NCBI RefSeq assembly: GCF_027533845.1
Contig: NZ_JAPZVN010000002.1
Location: forward strand, 372,001 to 436,000
DNA from: Streptomyces sp. RPT161
Lineage (GTDB): Bacteria; Actinomycetota; Actinomycetes; Streptomycetales; Streptomycetaceae
DNA: 64,000 nt
Direction of reading: 5' to 3'
The translations under genes were made by a program, and so were the position numbers. Of this stretch, positions 54,207 to 63,681 are shown piece by piece (within the stretch, counting starts at the first letter, position 1; each line of letters starts with the position of its first letter). The notes under the pieces were generated by a model. That model was not told the origin of the DNA. It saw only the letters and a list, made by a program, of their open reading frames with translations, and did no database searches.

Positions 54207-54413
54207 AGCGGCTCCTCAGGTTTTGGCTCATGGCGCCGTAAGCAACTGTACGGCTGGGGTGCCGATGGCTGAGAAGCGGCTGCCGCTTTTACCACGCCAA
54301 CCCGGGCGGAGGGATGGATTCCGGGGTGGTGCACCGGAGTGGTTCACCCATTTCGGCGAATGTGGGGCAGGTACGGCGAAGAGGGCGGTGCGGACAGTTA
54401 CATTCGCGCCGTT

Positions 54414-54444
54414 CCCGGCGCTAGGCGACGTAGCGAGCGCCGGG
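54414..54444. repeat. Hairpin in the leader of the NsdA-like gene
   Basis: CCCGGCGCT (54414-54422) and AGCGCCGGG (54436-54444) are perfect 9-bp arms with a 13-nt loop. Nothing else is recognisable in the 356-bp gap 54207-54562. Confidence 0.5.
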
Positions 54445-54562
54445 CTCAAGCACCGCCTGAGCACCGCACGACACCAGCTCCGCACCACCGTCCACCACGC
54501 ACCACCCAGACCGCCCGCCCACCGCGTACCGCCATCCCTCCGAGGAGGGGACCGCACAGCAC

Positions 54563-56050
54563 ATGACGGATCGAACCACGCAGCGCCCACCCAACCGCCA
54601 GCTGGCCCAACTCATCGCCGAGGCGGGATTCTCCAACGCGGGCCTGGCCCGCCGGGTCGACCAGCTCGGCGTCGAGCACGGCCTGGACCTGCGCTACGAC
54701 AAGACCTCGGTGACCCGCTGGCTACGCGGCCAACAGCCACGCGGCACCACCCCGGCGCTGATCGCCGAGGTCTTCACCCGCCGCCTGGGCCGGCGGCTGT
54801 CCGCCCAGGACCTCGGCCTGGACGCCTGCGCCCCGGTGTACGCCGGGCTTGAGTTCGCGGCCACACCGGAGGAGGCGGTGGACATCGTCAGCGGGCTGTG
54901 GCGCAAGGACACCGGCAGCCAGGCCGAACTCCGCAGGATCGCCTTCACCCCGGCCGGACTGGTCGTGCCCAGCAGGGACTGGCTGATCGGCCGTCCCGAC
55001 GACCGGGTCGCCCGGGGCCCGGGCAGTGGCCACGACACCACGCCCGACGGTCCGCAGCTGTCGGCCAGGGTCCCGGCACAGACCCGTGGCCGCCAGGGAG
55101 CGGGCGGGCGCGGCGGACCGGCCCGTGAGCCGGGGCGCAGGGTGAGCGCGGGGGACGTCCACGCGCTGCGCTCGGTGGGCGAGCTGTTCCGCTCGCTGGA
55201 CCACGCGTACGGCGGCGGCCACGCCCGGCAGGCCCTGGTGCGGTACCTGGAGCACGAGGCGGAGCCGATGCTGCGCGGCAGCTACGGGGAGGCGCTCGGC
55301 CGACGGCTGTTCGCCGCCGCCGCCGACCTGACCCGGCTGGCCGGCTGGACGTCCTACGACATCGGCGCGCACGGGCTGGCCCAGCGGTACTTCGTGCAGT
55401 CGCTTCGGCTCGCCCAGGCCGCCGCCGACCGGGTCTACGGCGGATACGTGCTGGTCACCATGAGCCGCCAGGCGGTCTACCTGGGCCACGGCCGGGAGGC
55501 CATCCAGCTCGCCCGGGTCGCCCAGCAGGGCGTGGGAACCGGCGCGCCCCCGGTCGTCCAGGCGCTGCTGCACGCTGCGGAGGCGCGCGGACACGGGCTG
55601 CTCGGCGACGCACGGGCGTGCGCCGCCTCGCTGGCCCGAGCCGAGCGGGCCCTGGAGGCGGCACGCGCGGGCGACGAGGCGCCGTACTGGGCGCGGTTCT
55701 TCGACGAGGCCCAGCTCGCCGACGAGTTCGCCCACTGCCACCGCGACCTTCAGCAGTACCGGGCGGCCGCCCAGCACGCCGAGCGCTCGCTGCAACTGCG
55801 CGGGATGGCCTACGCGCGCAGCCGGGTGTTCTGCCGCACCGTGCTGGCCACCGCCCGGCTGGGCCTCGGCGAGTTGGAGCAGGCCTGCACCCTCGCCTCG
55901 GAGGCGCTGCAACAGGCCTCCGAGATGCGGTCGGTACGGGCGCTGGAGTACGTACGGGACTTCGGCCGCCGCGTCGAGCCGTACCGGGACGCGCCACCGG
56001 TGCGGGCGTTCCACGAGCGCGCCGCGTCGCTCGGCGTCCCGATGGGCTGA
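54563..56050 (+). CDS. NsdA/BldD-region-like regulator with TPR-type repeats
   Basis: A 495-aa protein. The N-terminus has a helix-turn-helix-like block (LAQLIAEAGFSNAGLARRVDQLG, TSVTRWLRGQQPRGTTPALIAEVFTRRLGR). A low-complexity linker follows (about 155-195), then helical repeats resembling TPRs to the end. This layout is that of NsdA-type proteins, negative regulators of sporulation and antibiotics in Streptomyces. Whether this is the nsdA orthologue or a paralogue is not settled. The leader is 356 bp. Confidence 0.78.
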   Translation: MTDRTTQRPPNRQLAQLIAEAGFSNAGLARRVDQLGVEHGLDLRYDKTSVTRWLRGQQPRGTTPALIAEVFTRRLGRRLSAQDLGLDACAPVYAGLEFAATPEEAVDIVSGLWRKDTGSQAELRRIAFTPAGLVVPSRDWLIGRPDDRVARGPGSGHDTTPDGPQLSARVPAQTRGRQGAGGRGGPAREPGRRVSAGDVHALRSVGELFRSLDHAYGGGHARQALVRYLEHEAEPMLRGSYGEALGRRLFAAAADLTRLAGWTSYDIGAHGLAQRYFVQSLRLAQAAADRVYGGYVLVTMSRQAVYLGHGREAIQLARVAQQGVGTGAPPVVQALLHAAEARGHGLLGDARACAASLARAERALEAARAGDEAPYWARFFDEAQLADEFAHCHRDLQQYRAAAQHAERSLQLRGMAYARSRVFCRTVLATARLGLGELEQACTLASEALQQASEMRSVRALEYVRDFGRRVEPYRDAPPVRAFHERAASLGVPMG

Positions 56051-56053
56051 CCT

Positions 56054-56090
56054 GCGGGGCGGGCCGTATACGACGTACGGCCCGCCCCGC
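56054..56090. terminator. Bidirectional terminator
   Basis: Perfect 15-bp arms GCGGGGCGGGCCGTA and TACGGCCCGCCCCGC around a 7-nt loop, between the convergent regulator and oxidoreductase genes. Confidence 0.9.
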
Positions 56091-56094
56091 GCGG

Positions 56095-57354
56095 TCAGGC
56101 CACCGCCGGCAGGTCGCGGGCGGTGTCGCCGTACCCCGGGCGGATTCCGAAGTCCCGCATCACGTGGTGCGCGGCGCGTCGGCCGGAGAACAGCGCGCCC
56201 TGCACCGTGCTGGTGTCACGGTGGTCGCCGCACACGTACAGCCCGCACAGCACCCGCACCGGGCGCCGTACGTCATGCGGCGGCGGCATCGCGGGAACCG
56301 CGTCCGGGTCATGGTGGACGGCGAGCAGTTCCCAGCGCCGGGTGTCCGTGCCGTACAGCTCGGCCAGGTGCGGGCGGACGGCGGCGTCCACGTCGGACGG
56401 GGGCGGGCCGAGCACGGTCGAGGTGATCAGGGTGCGCCCGGTGGGCGCCCGGGAGGGGTCGACGGCGCTGGCGACCATGGTGTGCGCCACCGGACCGCGC
56501 CGCTCGGTGTCCAGCACCAGCAGCGGCTCGCGCGCGGGCGCCCGGTCGGCGGCGTGGTGCACCACCGTCACCGGGTGGAACCCGGGCAGCCGCAGGCCCG
56601 GCAGCAACGCCGCCGCGTCCCGCGCGCCGGTGGCCACCACGGCCGCGCGGCACGGGAGTTCACCGTCGTCGGCGGTGCTCACGGCGTTCGCCGCGACGGC
56701 GGTGGCGCGCACCCCGAGCCGTACGGTGCCGGACGGCAGCGCCGCCGCGAGCAGTTCCGGAACCGCAGCCGCGCCCCCTGCCGGCAGCCCGAGCCGTCCG
56801 CGTGCGTAACCGCGCAGCACCAGATCCGCACAGTGGCTGGAGGTGACCAGCCGCGGGTCGTGCAGCAGCGCGGTCAGCAGCGGTCGCAGGAAGCCGTGCA
56901 CCACCCGGGGCGGCAGGCCGCGGGCGGCCAGCGCGGTGGCCGTGGTGGTCTCCGGCCGGGCCAGCAGCCGGTCGGTGGAGGCCAGGGCGAGCCTGCTGAG
57001 GGCGGCGTTCAGCCGCGCCTTGTCCAGGGCGCCGCGCGGATGGACGGTGCGATGGCCGCGGCCCGCCGGGGGCCAGGTGCCCGGTGGGCCCACGGTCGGC
57101 GAGACCGGCAGCAGCCGCAGCGCGCTCAGACCGGGGGTGCGGCGCAGTTCGGGATAGGAGGTGTTCAGCAGCTGGCTCCCGCGGTCCAGGCGGAAGCCGC
57201 CGACGGTCTCGGTGGCCATCCGCCCGCCCACGCGGGGGGTGGCTTCCAGCACGGTGACGGTGACCCCCGCGCTGATCAGATGGTGTGCGGCGGACAGGCC
57301 GGCCAGGCCTGCGCCGATGATGACAACGTCCGTGTGGGATGCGTGGAACGGCAC
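56095..57354 (-). CDS. FAD-dependent amine-oxidase-like oxidoreductase
   Basis: A 419-aa flavoprotein. The N-terminal dinucleotide fold is VVIIGAGLAGLSAAHHL (about 9-25), then VLEATPRVGGRMATE. The C-terminal FAD contact is LYVCGDHRDTSTVQGALFSGRRAA. It is close to protoporphyrinogen-oxidase and phytoene-desaturase relatives, and the substrate is unknown. GTG 57354 is chosen because GGGGAGG lies upstream. The frame stays open to 57483. Confidence 0.87.
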   Translation of the reverse strand: MPFHASHTDVVIIGAGLAGLSAAHHLISAGVTVTVLEATPRVGGRMATETVGGFRLDRGSQLLNTSYPELRRTPGLSALRLLPVSPTVGPPGTWPPAGRGHRTVHPRGALDKARLNAALSRLALASTDRLLARPETTTATALAARGLPPRVVHGFLRPLLTALLHDPRLVTSSHCADLVLRGYARGRLGLPAGGAAAVPELLAAALPSGTVRLGVRATAVAANAVSTADDGELPCRAAVVATGARDAAALLPGLRLPGFHPVTVVHHAADRAPAREPLLVLDTERRGPVAHTMVASAVDPSRAPTGRTLITSTVLGPPPSDVDAAVRPHLAELYGTDTRRWELLAVHHDPDAVPAMPPPHDVRRPVRVLCGLYVCGDHRDTSTVQGALFSGRRAAHHVMRDFGIRPGYGDTARDLPAVA

Positions 57355-57598
57355 GGTGCCCCTCCCCGGGGTCGGATTAGGCTCCCCGCTGACGCGGCGG
57401 CGGGTGCCGCGCGCCGCGCTGGATGGGTCATGCCCGTATCCGCCCGGTCCAATACCGGCAGTTTCTCCTGGAGTTGACGACATTCGACGCCAGAAGGTGT
57501 CGCAAAGCGGCCAACTCCGTTCAGAATGTGGTTAGTTGAATGCAGCCCACCGGACACCGCCGGGCCACGCCGGTGCCCGGAGATGTCCGGGCCAACGG

Positions 57599-58498
57599 TC
57601 ACCGCTCATCGGCGAGCGCCGCGCGGATCGACTGGTCGATCTCCGGGAGCGCGAACGCGAAGCCGGATTCCAACAGGCGTCGGGGGACGACGCGTTGACT
57701 GCTCAGTACGTCCTGGGCGAACTCGCCCAGGGCGATCCGCAGCGCCGGCGCGGGCACCGCCGCCAGCGTCGGGCGGTGCAGCACCCGGCCCATCGCCGCC
57801 GTCACCTCCCGGTTGGTGACCGGCTCCGGAGCCGTCAGGTTCACCGGCCCGGACAGTCCCGGGGTGTCGATGAGGTACCGCAGCGCCGCGATGTGGTCAT
57901 GCAGCGCGATGAAGCTCCAGTACTGCCGTCCGCTGCCCAGCCGCCCGCCGAGCCCGGCCTTGAACAGCGGGAACAGCCTGCCCCAGGCCCCACCGCCGCG
58001 CGCCACCACCAGGCCGGTACGGGCGATGGCGGTCCGCACGCCGGCCGCGCCGGCCGCCGCGGTGGCCTGCTCCCACTCCTGGCACACCTCGGCCAGGAAC
58101 CCGGTGCCCGGCGGCGTCGACTCGTCCACCACACGGTCGCCGGTGTCCCCGTAGATCCCGATCGCCGATCCGCTGACCAGCACCTTCGGCCGCGGATCCA
58201 GCTTGGCCACGGCATCGGCTACCGCCTCGGTGCCGAGCACCCGGCTGTCCCGGATCTCCTGCTTGTACGCCTCCGTCCAACGGTGGTCGCCCACTCCGGC
58301 GCCCGCGAGGTGGACCACCGCCTCGCACCCGGCCAGCCCACCGAGGTCCACGTACCGCCGCTTGGGATCCCAGCGGACCTCACGCGGGGCGGTGGGCTCG
58401 CGGCGCACCAGACGGAGCACCTGGTGCCCGTCGGCGAGCAGGGAGCGGACAAGCGCGGAACCGATAAGCCCTGAAGCACCGGTGACTGCGATACGCAT
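57599..58498 (-). CDS. TIGR01777-family NAD-dependent epimerase/dehydratase-like protein
   Basis: A 299-aa SDR-fold protein. ITGASGLIGSALV-like VTGASGLIGSALV at the N-terminus binds NAD(P). VVHLAGAGVGDHRWTEAYKQEIRDSRV and LVSGSAIGIYGDTGDRVVDES are family hallmarks. The C-terminal DUF1731 part is VPAPALRIALGEFAQDVLSSQRVVPRRL. The physiological reaction is unknown. Confidence 0.9.
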   Translation of the reverse strand: MRIAVTGASGLIGSALVRSLLADGHQVLRLVRREPTAPREVRWDPKRRYVDLGGLAGCEAVVHLAGAGVGDHRWTEAYKQEIRDSRVLGTEAVADAVAKLDPRPKVLVSGSAIGIYGDTGDRVVDESTPPGTGFLAEVCQEWEQATAAAGAAGVRTAIARTGLVVARGGGAWGRLFPLFKAGLGGRLGSGRQYWSFIALHDHIAALRYLIDTPGLSGPVNLTAPEPVTNREVTAAMGRVLHRPTLAAVPAPALRIALGEFAQDVLSSQRVVPRRLLESGFAFALPEIDQSIRAALADER

Positions 58499-58572
58499 GG
58501 GGACATCCTGCCCGCTGACCCGGCGCGGAATAACGCAGTGACACCCCTGTCCGGCGATGGCACAGTGCCCCC

Positions 58573-59061
58573 GTGTCCCAGACGCGCATCCGACCCGCGA
58601 CGGCCGACGACGACTCCGCCCTGTCCGGCCTCGACCTGCGGATCTGGTCGCCGCTGCACGCGGTGACGCCCCGGCCGGAACCGGGCGGCCACTTCTTCGA
58701 CGAGCGGCACCGCCCCGATCAGGTCCTGGTCGCGGAGACCGACGGCCGGGTGGCCGGATACGTACGGGTGGTCCCGCCGACCCCGCTGGCGTCCAACGCC
58801 CACGTCCGGCAGATCCAGGGGCTGGCCGTCGACGACTGGGCGCGCGGTCGCGGCGTCGCCAGGGCGCTGCTTCAGGCCGCCTGTCACACCGCCCGTGCCC
58901 AGGGCGCCCGCCGCCTCACCCTGCGGGTGCTCGGCCACAACACCCCGGCCCGCCGGTTGTACGAGACGGCGGGCTTCGTGGTGGAAGGTGTGCTGCGGGA
59001 GGAGTTCCTCCTCGACGGCGGGTACGTGGACGACGTACTGATGGCACGGAACCTGCGGTAG
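58573..59061 (+). CDS. GNAT family N-acetyltransferase
   Basis: A 162-aa protein. VAGYVRVVPP forms the central strand, and the acetyl-CoA loop is GLAVDDWARGRGVARALLQAA (about 90-110), followed by VLGHNTPARRLYETAGFVVEGVLREEF. It resembles RimI/RimJ-like small acetyltransferases. The substrate is unknown. GTG start. Confidence 0.9.
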   Translation: MSQTRIRPATADDDSALSGLDLRIWSPLHAVTPRPEPGGHFFDERHRPDQVLVAETDGRVAGYVRVVPPTPLASNAHVRQIQGLAVDDWARGRGVARALLQAACHTARAQGARRLTLRVLGHNTPARRLYETAGFVVEGVLREEFLLDGGYVDDVLMARNLR

Positions 59062-59076
59062 CGCCTGGGGCGCGGG

Positions 59077-59595
59077 TCAGCCGTTGAAGCGCTGCCACAA
59101 CTTGGGGAAGCGCGCCGAGACCTGGTCCGGGTCGTCGAAGTCGAGTTGCTCGCCCTCCGGCTTGATGGGCTGCTCCAGGTCCAGGTCCGGCAGCCGTTCC
59201 CCGGTCAGCTGCTCGTACGCCTCGTCGGCGGCGTACCCCAGATCCTCGGCGTAGCCGTCCGCTTCCTCGTCGAAGTCCTCCAGCAGCGTGGCGAGGTCGT
59301 CCGGGTCGCTGTGCAGCGCGCCCTCGAAGACCCGCCGCCCCTGCCCGATCAGCCAGCAGCGCCAAGCGGAGAACGCGTCCTCGTCGGCGCCGCCGAGCAT
59401 GATGTCGGCCGCGCCCCACATGTCCCAGCGGTAGGCGCGGCGGAAGCGGGTCTCGAAGTGCCGGGCGAAGTCCTGCACGGCCTCGGGGTCGAGCCGGGTC
59501 AGCCGGTCGACCACCAGGTCCGCCTGCTCGTCGGGGTCGCCTCCGGCGTCCGCGCGGGCGCCGTCGATGATCTCCCAGAACTCCGTTTCGTCCAT
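59077..59595 (-). CDS. DUF4240 protein
   Basis: A 172-aa acidic protein. MDETEFWEIIDGAR at the start and WDMWGAADIMLGG with FSAWRCWLIGQGRRVFEGAL are the DUF4240 signature. Function unknown. ATG 59595 has GGAG 5 nt upstream. The GTG one codon earlier is not preferred. Confidence 0.88.
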   Translation of the reverse strand: MDETEFWEIIDGARADAGGDPDEQADLVVDRLTRLDPEAVQDFARHFETRFRRAYRWDMWGAADIMLGGADEDAFSAWRCWLIGQGRRVFEGALHSDPDDLATLLEDFDEEADGYAEDLGYAADEAYEQLTGERLPDLDLEQPIKPEGEQLDFDDPDQVSARFPKLWQRFNG

Positions 59596-59687
59596 CACCG
59601 CTCCAGCATCCTGGCTGTCGCCCCGGCACGCACGCGGAGTACCCCGGATGCGTCCGTGTCGTTACGCGGCACCGATCTCGTAGGAAA

Positions 59688-59708
59688 ACCCGACAGGAGG
59701 TGTCGGGT
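59688..59708. promoter_or_regulatory. Inverted repeat in the SDR upstream region
   Basis: ACCCGACA and TGTCGGGT are perfect 8-bp arms around GGAGG, 54 bp before the SDR start. Possible operator in the divergent intergenic region. Confidence 0.5.
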
Positions 59709-59761
59709 ATCGCTGCGAGGGTCGGTGGAGCGTTCACGGCGAGGAGCACAGGAGGTCGAAG

Positions 59762-60676
59762 ATGGGCAACGGTCCGCTGAGCGGCAAGGTCGCGCTGGTG
59801 GCGGGAGCGACCCGGGGGGCGAGCCGGGCGATGGCGGTGGAACTCGGCCGGTGCGGGGCGACGGTGTACGTCACCGGCCGGACGACCCGGGAGCGGCGAA
59901 GCGAGGTGAACCGGCCGGAGACCATCGAGGAGACGGCCGAACTGGTGACCGCGGCGGGCGGCACGGGGATCGCCGTGCCCACGGACCACCTCCAGCCGCA
60001 GGAGGTGCGGGCGCTGGTGGAGCGGATGGACCGGACGCACGGGCGACTGGACGTACTGGTGAACGGGGTGTGGGGCGGTGACCGTCTACTGGAGTTCGGC
60101 AAGAAGGCCTGGGAGCTGCGGCTGGCGGACGGGCTGCGGATGCTGCGGCTCGGCGTGGAGGCGCATCTGGTCACCAGCCACCTCGCGCTGCCGCTGCTGA
60201 TCCGGCGGTCCGGTGGGCTGGTGGTCGAAGTGACCGACGGGACGGCCGACTTCAACCGCAGGTACCGGGAGAACCTCTTCTTCGACCTGGCCAAGAACGC
60301 TCCGCACCGGATTGCGTTCGGCCTCGCCGAGGAACTGGCGGAGTACGGCGGTACGGCCGTCTCCCTCACGCCAGGGTTCCTGCGGTCGGAGGAGATGCTG
60401 GACCACTTCGGCGTGCGCGAGCGGAACTGGCGCGACGCGGTCGCCGTGGACCCGCACTTCGCCGTTGCCGAGTCTCCGGTGTACGTGGGACGGGCGGTCG
60501 CGGCCCTGGCCACCGACCCGGACGTGAGCCGCTGGTCCGGGCACTCGGTTTCGAGCGGCCAGCTGGCCAGGGAGTACGGCTTCACGGATGTGGACGGCTC
60601 CCGCCCGGACGCGTTCGGGTATTTCCGGGATGTGGTCTTCGGGGGGAAGGCGGGGTCGGCGGACGACTACCGGTAG
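59762..60676 (+). CDS. Short-chain dehydrogenase/reductase with altered active site
   Basis: A 304-aa SDR. The N-terminal cofactor loop is VAGATRGASRAMAVELG (about 13-29), then TGRTT and VLVNGVWGGD. Where the YxxxK catalytic motif is expected the sequence is FFDLAKNAPHR, so Phe replaces Tyr and Lys is kept. VVEVTDG fills the place of the catalytic Ser strand. The enzyme may be inactive or use another acid. AGGAGG lies upstream. Confidence 0.87.
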   Translation: MGNGPLSGKVALVAGATRGASRAMAVELGRCGATVYVTGRTTRERRSEVNRPETIEETAELVTAAGGTGIAVPTDHLQPQEVRALVERMDRTHGRLDVLVNGVWGGDRLLEFGKKAWELRLADGLRMLRLGVEAHLVTSHLALPLLIRRSGGLVVEVTDGTADFNRRYRENLFFDLAKNAPHRIAFGLAEELAEYGGTAVSLTPGFLRSEEMLDHFGVRERNWRDAVAVDPHFAVAESPVYVGRAVAALATDPDVSRWSGHSVSSGQLAREYGFTDVDGSRPDAFGYFRDVVFGGKAGSADDYR

Positions 60677-60760
60677 ACGGCGGGCCTTCACCGCGACGGT
60701 GCGACGGGCGGAGCCCGGCGGTGTCCAGCCCGCGGCGGCCCCGGCGGTGAGCCGATCGCC

Positions 60761-61726
60761 TCAGTGCCGGTAGAGGCCGGCCGCCCGCGCCGCCGCCCGG
60801 GCGAACCGTCGTCGTAGCTCCGCGGGCGCCGTGACCTCCGCCTCGGGCCCGAGGGCGAGCAGCTGCTCGTACGCCACATCGAGGCTCTCCACCGGCAGGC
60901 GCACCGTCACCCATCCGCCCTCCGGCTCCCCGCCCGCCGCCAGTGCCGACCGGGCCGCCGCCCGGTCGGTCACGTACGGAAGCCTGCGCGCGCCGTCCGG
61001 CGACAACCGCAGCACCACCTCGTCCCGCAGGATCGAGCGGGCGAACTCCGCCGCCCGACGGGCCCAGAAGTCCGGCAGGTCGAACTCCGCGTCCCGCTCG
61101 AAGCGTTCACCGCAGGGGGAGACCGAGACCACGCGGTCCACCCGGTACACCCGGAACTGTTCCGCCGAGCGCGCCACCAAGTACCACACGCCCGCCTTGA
61201 GCACCAGACCGTACGGCTCCAACTCCCGTACGACCTCGGCGCTCTGGCGCCGGTACGTGACGCGGATGCGCCGGTCGTCCCAGACCGCCTCCGCGACAGG
61301 CGGCAACTCCGCCGGGGTGCGCGGCTCCTGGTACCAGGCGGGCGCGTCGAGGTGGAAGCGCTGGGCCGCCGAGCGCGAAGCGTCCCGCAGCTCCGGCAGC
61401 AGTGCCGCCGACACCTTCAGCCGGGCGGCCGAGGCGGCGTCCGCCAGCCCCATCGCGCGCAGCGCACCCGGCACTCCGGACAGGAACAGTGCCTCGGCCT
61501 CGTCCCGGCCGAGCCCGGTCAGCCGGGTGCGGTAGCCGCCCACCAGGCGGTAGCCGCCGGTCCTGCCGCGGTCGGCGTAGACCGGCACGCCCGACTCGGA
61601 CAGCGCGAGCACATCGCGTCCGACCGTCCGCTGCGAGACCTCAAGCGCCGCCGCCAGCTCGGCCGCCGTCATCGACTCGCGCGACTGCAACAGCAGCACC
61701 AGATGGATCAGCCGCGCCGCCCGCAT
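60761..61726 (-). CDS. WYL-domain transcriptional regulator (YafY-like)
   Basis: A 321-aa protein. An N-terminal winged helix (SMTAAELAAALEVSQRTVGRDVLALSESGVPV) is followed by the WYL sensing domain (RIRVTYRRQSAEVVRELEPYGLVLKAGVWYLVARS, about 177-211) and a C-terminal WCX-like extension. WYL proteins respond to nucleic-acid or small-molecule ligands. It converges with the SDR gene. ATG 61726 is behind GGGAGG. Confidence 0.92.
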   Translation of the reverse strand: MRAARLIHLVLLLQSRESMTAAELAAALEVSQRTVGRDVLALSESGVPVYADRGRTGGYRLVGGYRTRLTGLGRDEAEALFLSGVPGALRAMGLADAASAARLKVSAALLPELRDASRSAAQRFHLDAPAWYQEPRTPAELPPVAEAVWDDRRIRVTYRRQSAEVVRELEPYGLVLKAGVWYLVARSAEQFRVYRVDRVVSVSPCGERFERDAEFDLPDFWARRAAEFARSILRDEVVLRLSPDGARRLPYVTDRAAARSALAAGGEPEGGWVTVRLPVESLDVAYEQLLALGPEAEVTAPAELRRRFARAAARAAGLYRH

Positions 61727-61782
61727 CCATGCCTCCCCGTACCGGAACCCGCGTACCGGCCACCGCCCGCCGGAAAGGGTGC

Positions 61783-61812
61783 GCCCCCGGTCCCAGCAGC
61801 GGGATCGGGGGC
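61783..61812 (-). terminator. Terminator-like hairpin after sucB
   Basis: A 12-bp stem (one G-U) formed by 61783-61794 and 61801-61812 around AGCAGC, starting 22 bp past the sucB stop on the minus strand. Confidence 0.6.
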
Positions 61813-61834
61813 ACACCGGTGCGACTACCGGGAC

Positions 61835-63631
61835 TTACAGCCCCAGGTCGCCCTCGAACTCACCGGCCTCCAGGCGGGCCTTGACGTCCGACAGGTAGCG
61901 GGCGGCGTCCGCGCCGTCGACCAGCTGGTGGTCGTACGACAGGGTCAGGTAGACCATGTCGCGGATGGCGATGGTCTCGCCCAGCTCCGGGTGGTCGATC
62001 ACGACCGGGCGGCGCACGGTGGCACCGATGCCCAACTCGGCCACCTGCGGGTAGTTCACGATGATCGTGTCGAACAGCGCACCGCGCGAACCGGTGTTGC
62101 TGATCGTGAACGTGCCGCCGGACATGTCGTCCGGGCTCAGGCCACCGGTGCGCACCTTGCCGGCCAGCTCGGCGGTCTTCTTGGCGATACCGGCGATGTT
62201 CAGGTCACCGGCGCCCTTGATGACCGGGACCATCAGGCCCTTCTCCGAGTCCACCGCGATGCCGATGTTCTCGACGTCGTGGTAGGTGATGGTGCCGTCG
62301 TCGTTGATCTTGGCGTTGATCGACGGGTGGGCCTTCAGCGCCTCGGCCGCGGCCTTGACGAAGAACGGCATCGGGGAGAGCTTGACGCCCTCACGAGCCA
62401 GGAAGGACTCCTTGGCCCGCGTCCGCAGCTTCATGATCCGGGTGACGTCGACCTCGACGACGGAGGACAGCTGCGCCTGGTTGTGCAGCGCCTTCATCAT
62501 GTTCTCGGCGATGACCTTGCGGATCCGCGACATCTTGACCGTCTGGCCGCGCAGCGGGGACGGCGCGGCCGCGGCGGCGGTCTTGGCGGCCGGGGCAGCC
62601 GCCGGGGCGGCCTGAGCGGCGGCCTTGGCGGTCTCGGCGGCGGACAGCACGTCCTGCTTGCGGATCCGGCCACCGACGCCGGTGCCCTTCAACGTGGACA
62701 GGTCCACACCGTGCTCGGCGGCGAGCTTACGGACCAGCGGGGTCACGTAGGCACCCTCGGCCTCGGCGGTCGCCGGGGCGGCGGGGGCCGGAGCGGCCGG
62801 AGCCGGGGCGGCGGGGGCCGGAGCGGCCGGAGCCGGGGCGGCGGGGGCCGGAGCCGGGGCAGCCGGGGCCGGAGCGGCGGCCGGGGCAGGGGCCGGAGCC
62901 GGAGCGGGGGCCGGAGCCGGGGCGGCGGCCGGGGCCGGGGCTTCCTGGGCCGGGGCCGGAGCCGGAGCCGGGGCCGGGGCCGGAGCCGGGGCCGGGGCGG
63001 CCGGGGCGGGGGCGGCGGCCTGAGTGGCGCCCGCGGCACCGATCACGGCGAGCTTGGCGCCGACCTCGGCGGTCTCGTCCTCGCCGACCACGATCTCCAG
63101 CAGGGTGCCGGAGACCGGCGCCGGGATCTCGGTGTCGACCTTGTCGGTGGAGACCTCGAGCAGCGGCTCGTCGGCCTCGACCGACTCGCCGACCTGCTTC
63201 AGCCAGCGGGTGACGGTGCCCTCGGTCACCGACTCACCGAGCGCGGGCAGGACGACGTCGGTGCCCTCGGCACCACCCGCGGGAGCGGCGGCCGGAGCCG
63301 GAGCGGCCGGAGCCTCGGCGGCCGGAGCCGGGGCGGCGGCGGGGGCGGGCTCGGGCTGGGCGGCCGGGGCCGGGGCAGCGGCGGGCGCGCCGGTGCCGTC
63401 GTCGATCACGGCCAGCTCGGCGCCGACCTCGACCGTCTCGTCCTCGGCCACCTTGATGGAGGTGAGGATGCCGGCAGCGGGGGCCGGGATCTCGGTGTCG
63501 ACCTTGTCGGTCGAGACCTCGAGCAGCGGCTCGTCGGCCTCGACACGCTCACCCTCGGCCTTCAGCCAGCGGGTGACGGTGCCCTCGGTCACGCTCTCAC
63601 CGAGCGCCGGCAGGGTTACGGAAACCGCCAT
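61835..63631 (-). CDS. sucB: 2-oxoacid dehydrogenase E2 (dihydrolipoamide succinyl/acetyltransferase), two lipoyl domains
   Basis: E2 core of a 2-oxoacid dehydrogenase complex, 598 aa. Two lipoyl domains (about 1-76 and 120-195) each carry the lipoylated Lys in [14 protein letters not shown]. Long Ala/Pro linkers (about 77-118 and 200-285) are followed by the E3-binding domain [23 protein letters not shown] (about 293-330). The catalytic domain ends in [16 protein letters not shown] with the HxxxDG site. Succinyl versus acetyl specificity is not certain; actinobacterial SucB naming is by synteny. ATG 63631. It is followed by lpd upstream on the same strand. Confidence 0.92.
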   Translation of the reverse strand: MAVSVTLPALGESVTEGTVTRWLKAEGERVEADEPLLEVSTDKVDTEIPAPAAGILTSIKVAEDETVEVGAELAVIDDGTGAPAAAPAPAAQPEPAPAAAPAPAAEAPAAPAPAAAPAGGAEGTDVVLPALGESVTEGTVTRWLKQVGESVEADEPLLEVSTDKVDTEIPAPVSGTLLEIVVGEDETAEVGAKLAVIGAAGATQAAAPAPAAPAPAPAPAPAPAPAPAQEAPAPAAAPAPAPAPAPAPAPAAAPAPAAPAPAPAAPAPAAPAPAAPAPAAPAPAAPATAEAEGAYVTPLVRKLAAEHGVDLSTLKGTGVGGRIRKQDVLSAAETAKAAAQAAPAAAPAAKTAAAAAPSPLRGQTVKMSRIRKVIAENMMKALHNQAQLSSVVEVDVTRIMKLRTRAKESFLAREGVKLSPMPFFVKAAAEALKAHPSINAKINDDGTITYHDVENIGIAVDSEKGLMVPVIKGAGDLNIAGIAKKTAELAGKVRTGGLSPDDMSGGTFTISNTGSRGALFDTIIVNYPQVAELGIGATVRRPVVIDHPELGETIAIRDMVYLTLSYDHQLVDGADAARYLSDVKARLEAGEFEGDLGL

Positions 63632-63681
63632 GGTTTCGGTTGCTCCTAACGATCTGTGCGGATTGCGGGCGTGTCGAGGGG

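Noticed and set aside
62760-63020. Repetitive GC-rich tract in sucB as a DNA repeat element
   Set aside because: It encodes the usual Ala/Pro interdomain linker of E2 enzymes. The repetition follows from the amino acid composition.
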